Below are positions 62,110 to 64,000 of a stretch of 64,000 nucleotides of DNA, piece after piece (within the stretch, counting starts at the first letter, position 1; the number at the start of each line of letters is the position of its first letter). The notes under the pieces are model-generated. The model was not told the origin of the DNA, ran no database searches, and saw nothing but the letters and a program-made list of their open reading frames with translations. The DNA is taken from contig JAFQTO010000020.1 in assembly GCA_017408985.1 (NCBI GenBank), positions 84,913-148,912 on the forward strand. Reading direction: 5' to 3'. Made by a program: the position numbers and the translations under genes. Source of the stretch: Clostridia bacterium. GTDB taxonomy: Bacteria > Bacillota > Clostridia > Oscillospirales > Butyricicoccaceae.

Positions 62110-62149
62110 TAACGGAGGCAAATGCTGGTATATCCCCTGCAAAAAAAAT

Positions 62150-62674
62150 ATGAAGATATCTGTAATCGGCTACAGCGGAAGCGGCAAATCGACCCTTGCA
62201 AAGGAATTGTCAGAGTATTATGGTATAAAAGCTCTCTTTCTTGATACCGTGCATTGGCTGCCCGGGTGGAAAGAACGTCCAAGAGAAGATGAGATACGGA
62301 TAGTATCCGATTTTCTGAACACAAATGACAGCTGGGTTATAGACGGTAATTACTCAAAAGTCTGTTATGAGCGCAGATTATGTGAGTCAGATATTATAAT
62401 CTATATGGCGTTCAACCGCTTCGCAAGTCTGAATCGAATAATTAAGCGCTACAAAGAAAACAAAGGCCGATCACGGTTCTCGATGACCGATGGCTGTGTT
62501 GAAAAAATCGATCGTGAATTTTTGAGCTGGGTGCTTTACAAAGGACGCAGTAAAAAATACCGTGATCTGTACAAAAGAGTGTTGCAAGATCACGGTAATA
62601 AGGTGATCGTTATCAAAAATCAAAAGCAGCTTGATGCTTACAGGCAAAGAACGAAACAGAAGGTGCAATTATGA
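62150..62674 (+). CDS. Small P-loop kinase (topology modulation/FlaR-like)
   Basis: The 174-residue protein has a P-loop VIGYSGSGKSTLAKELS, LDTVHWLPGWKERP and WVIDGNYSKVCYERR, the pattern of proteins annotated as adenylate kinase-like or DNA topology modulation protein. Its reaction is not settled. The ATG at 62150 has no ribosome-binding site at normal distance. GGAGG at 62114-62118 instead points to an out-of-frame ATG at 62122, and a run of eight A residues lies at 62141-62148. Confidence 0.8.
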   Translation: MKISVIGYSGSGKSTLAKELSEYYGIKALFLDTVHWLPGWKERPREDEIRIVSDFLNTNDSWVIDGNYSKVCYERRLCESDIIIYMAFNRFASLNRIIKRYKENKGRSRFSMTDGCVEKIDREFLSWVLYKGRSKKYRDLYKRVLQDHGNKVIVIKNQKQLDAYRQRTKQKVQL

Positions 62675-63840
62675 TAACCCTGCTTTCCAAAATATTTATA
62701 AAAAACAATACCGGTTATAATAAGCCGGAGGTCCGGACAGCATACGGTCTGCTGTGCAGTCTTGTGGGGATTTTTCTCAACATCCTGCTGTTTGCGGGTA
62801 AATACGCCGCCGGAATAATAAGTTCCTCTGTGGCTATAACGGCAGATGCGTTCAATAACCTCTCCGATTCCGCATCATCCTTTATCACACTGCTTGGTTT
62901 TAAGCTGGCAGAGCAGAAGCCGCACGCAGATCATCCCTTCGGTCACGGCAGGTATGAGTATATTTCGGGACTGATCGTATCATTTCTTATCCTTCTTATG
63001 GGATTTGAAGTGGGAAGATCCTCCGTTCAAAAAATAATCGATCCCCAAGAGACCGAACTGACGTTTCTTACCGTGATCATATTGCTTGTGTCGGTTGGCA
63101 TTAAATTCTATATGTTTTTCTACAACAGCTCCATAGGCAAAAAAATCGATTCTTCTTCCATGAAAGCTACCGCATACGACTCCTTCGGCGACATGGCATC
63201 TACCGGTGTTGTGCTTATTGCATCGGTCATATCGCATTTTACCGCGGTCAATATTGACGGATGGTGCGGATTGCTTGTTGCTGCATTTATTGTTTTTTCG
63301 GGCATTAAATCGGCAATTGAGACCATCAATCCCCTGCTTGGTCAGCCTCCCTCACCCGAATTCGTTGAGCAGATAGAGAGCATCGTATTCTCCCACCCCG
63401 AAATTATCGGCATACACGATCTTGTTGTGCACGACTACGGCACAGGCAGGCGTATGGTATCTCTTCACGGTGAATTACCCGGTTATATGAACGTTATGGA
63501 AATGCACGATATAATCGACTGTATCGAGGCAGAGCTGTATGCACAGTTAGGCTGTGAAGCTGTTATACATATGGATCCGATCGACGTTGACAATCCACAG
63601 CTTACAGATATGTCGGCCTATCTAAATGATATACTGAGTGATTTGTATACAGGACTAAGCCATCACGATCTCAGAATGGTGCCCGGAAATACCCATACAA
63701 ACGTTATATTCGATATTATCGTGCCTTACGGCTGCAAGTTGTCACAACAAAAGATCACAGCTGAAGTAAGAACCAAGATATCGGAAAAATACGGAGAAAA
63801 CTACTTCTGCGTGATCAGGCTTGAAAGCTCATACGTATAA
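62671..63840 (+). CDS. Cation diffusion facilitator family transporter
   Basis: The 389-residue protein has about six membrane segments and a C-terminal cytoplasmic dimerisation domain. Metal-site motifs are ITADAFNNLSDSASSF (DxxxD in TM2) and the HPFGHGRYEY loop, and AYDSFGDMAST (second D site) follows. Zinc, manganese or iron are possible substrates. It overlaps the previous gene by 4 bases. Confidence 0.9.
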   Translation: MITLLSKIFIKNNTGYNKPEVRTAYGLLCSLVGIFLNILLFAGKYAAGIISSSVAITADAFNNLSDSASSFITLLGFKLAEQKPHADHPFGHGRYEYISGLIVSFLILLMGFEVGRSSVQKIIDPQETELTFLTVIILLVSVGIKFYMFFYNSSIGKKIDSSSMKATAYDSFGDMASTGVVLIASVISHFTAVNIDGWCGLLVAAFIVFSGIKSAIETINPLLGQPPSPEFVEQIESIVFSHPEIIGIHDLVVHDYGTGRRMVSLHGELPGYMNVMEMHDIIDCIEAELYAQLGCEAVIHMDPIDVDNPQLTDMSAYLNDILSDLYTGLSHHDLRMVPGNTHTNVIFDIIVPYGCKLSQQKITAEVRTKISEKYGENYFCVIRLESSYV

Positions 63841-63893
63841 AATAAAACGCCTCACTCCTTGAAGTAGTCAATAGATAGTAGACACAAAATTAT

Positions 63894-64000
63894 CTATGCC
63901 ACCAGTTCTGTTCTGAACAGGACTGGTGGTTTTCCTTTTAGTTTACGAACAGGTCGTTCGTAGTTGAAGTAATGGACAGCTTGCTCAACAACTGTACGCA
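63894..64000 (-). CDS. IS3-family transposase, C-terminal fragment
   Basis: The minus strand reads VEQAVHYFNYERPVRKLKG followed by PPVLFRTELVA and a stop. The YNxxRPxxxLKG pattern is the C-terminus of IS3/IS150-type DDE (rve) transposases. Only about 35 codons are visible; the catalytic residues lie outside the window. Confidence 0.85.
   Translation of the reverse strand, partial: RTVVEQAVHYFNYERPVRKLKGKPPVLFRTELVA
63899..63939 (+). terminator. Terminator-like hairpin in the end of the IS
   Basis: CCACCAGT-T-CTGTTC and GAACAG-G-ACTGGTGG form a 14-bp stem with one mismatch and a one-base loop, followed by TTTTCCTTTT on the plus strand. It would stop outside transcripts entering the element against the transposase gene. 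Confidence 0.6.

Larger units (their letters stand above)
63860..64000 (-). mobile_element. Right end of an IS3-family insertion sequence (continues beyond window)
   Basis: A 5'-TGAAG... end begins near 63860, in keeping with IS3-family ends that start with TG. The C-terminus of the transposase lies just inside. The other end is outside the window. Confidence 0.75.

Overview
The window is chromosomal DNA of an endospore-forming Clostridia-type Firmicute, most likely Oscillospirales/Ruminococcaceae; the exact genus is inference. The case rests on sporulation genes (sipL, spoIVA, gerW, spo0A), an IspH-ribosomal S1 fusion, the gene order yicC-remA-gmk-rpoZ-priA-def-fmt-rsmB-rlmN-prpC-prkC-rsgA, Gram-positive type Shine-Dalgarno sites, and frequent TTG/GTG starts.

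Layout. 1-4.8 kb: divergent tmcAL (cut by the left edge), then sipL-spoIVA and a small M50 peptidase. 4.8-14.3 kb: a plus-strand housekeeping run with a radical SAM pair, rplS, lepB, rbgA, rnhB, yraN, a phosphoesterase, tig, clpP and clpX. 14.3-20.5 kb: a block lying between clpX and lon, which are commonly adjacent. It holds a 500-bp inverted-repeat-bounded element and then a two-component system, a VTC-type polyphosphate polymerase, a DUF4956 membrane protein and a CotH kinase. 20.5-33 kb: lon, engB, an M50 protease, scpA-scpB, a DUF2953 protein, gerW, a D,D-carboxypeptidase, rluB, an RpiR-type regulator, a flavoprotein, cmk and ispH-S1. 33-36.2 kb: a Xer-type recombinase, ogt and a membrane-anchored parvulin with a zinc ribbon. 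36.2-56.5 kb: minus-strand operons with the PrkC/Stp signalling pair, rRNA and tRNA modification, formyl-Met handling, priA, c-di-AMP synthesis (cdaA-cdaR), a cysteine desulfurase with a DUF3343 protein, ispF-ispD, carD and spo0A. 56.8-58.7 kb: rsmE, a membrane protein and three tRNA genes. 58.7-64 kb: an accessory tract with a stem-loop array, a gene remnant, TfoX, an ECF sigma/putative anti-sigma pair, a methyltransferase, a small P-loop kinase, a cation diffusion transporter and the end of an IS3-family insertion sequence.

How the genes fit together. Most of the window is core: protein quality control (Tig, ClpXP, Lon, PrsA-like parvulin, LepB), ribosome assembly (RbgA, EngB, RsgA, RsmB, RsmE, RlmN, RluB), chromosome segregation, isoprenoid synthesis (IspD, IspF, IspH), wall and second-messenger signalling, and sporulation control.

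The most unusual items are the VTC/DUF4956/CotH cassette with its own sensor kinase, the 500-bp inverted-repeat element beside it, a Spo0A whose receiver lacks the usual acidic pair and conserved Thr/Ser, an internal ribosome-binding site that could release free S1 from the IspH-S1 fusion, two genes whose best start is an isoleucine codon, and a stem-loop array whose spacers change orientation halfway. All functions are read from sequence without database searches.
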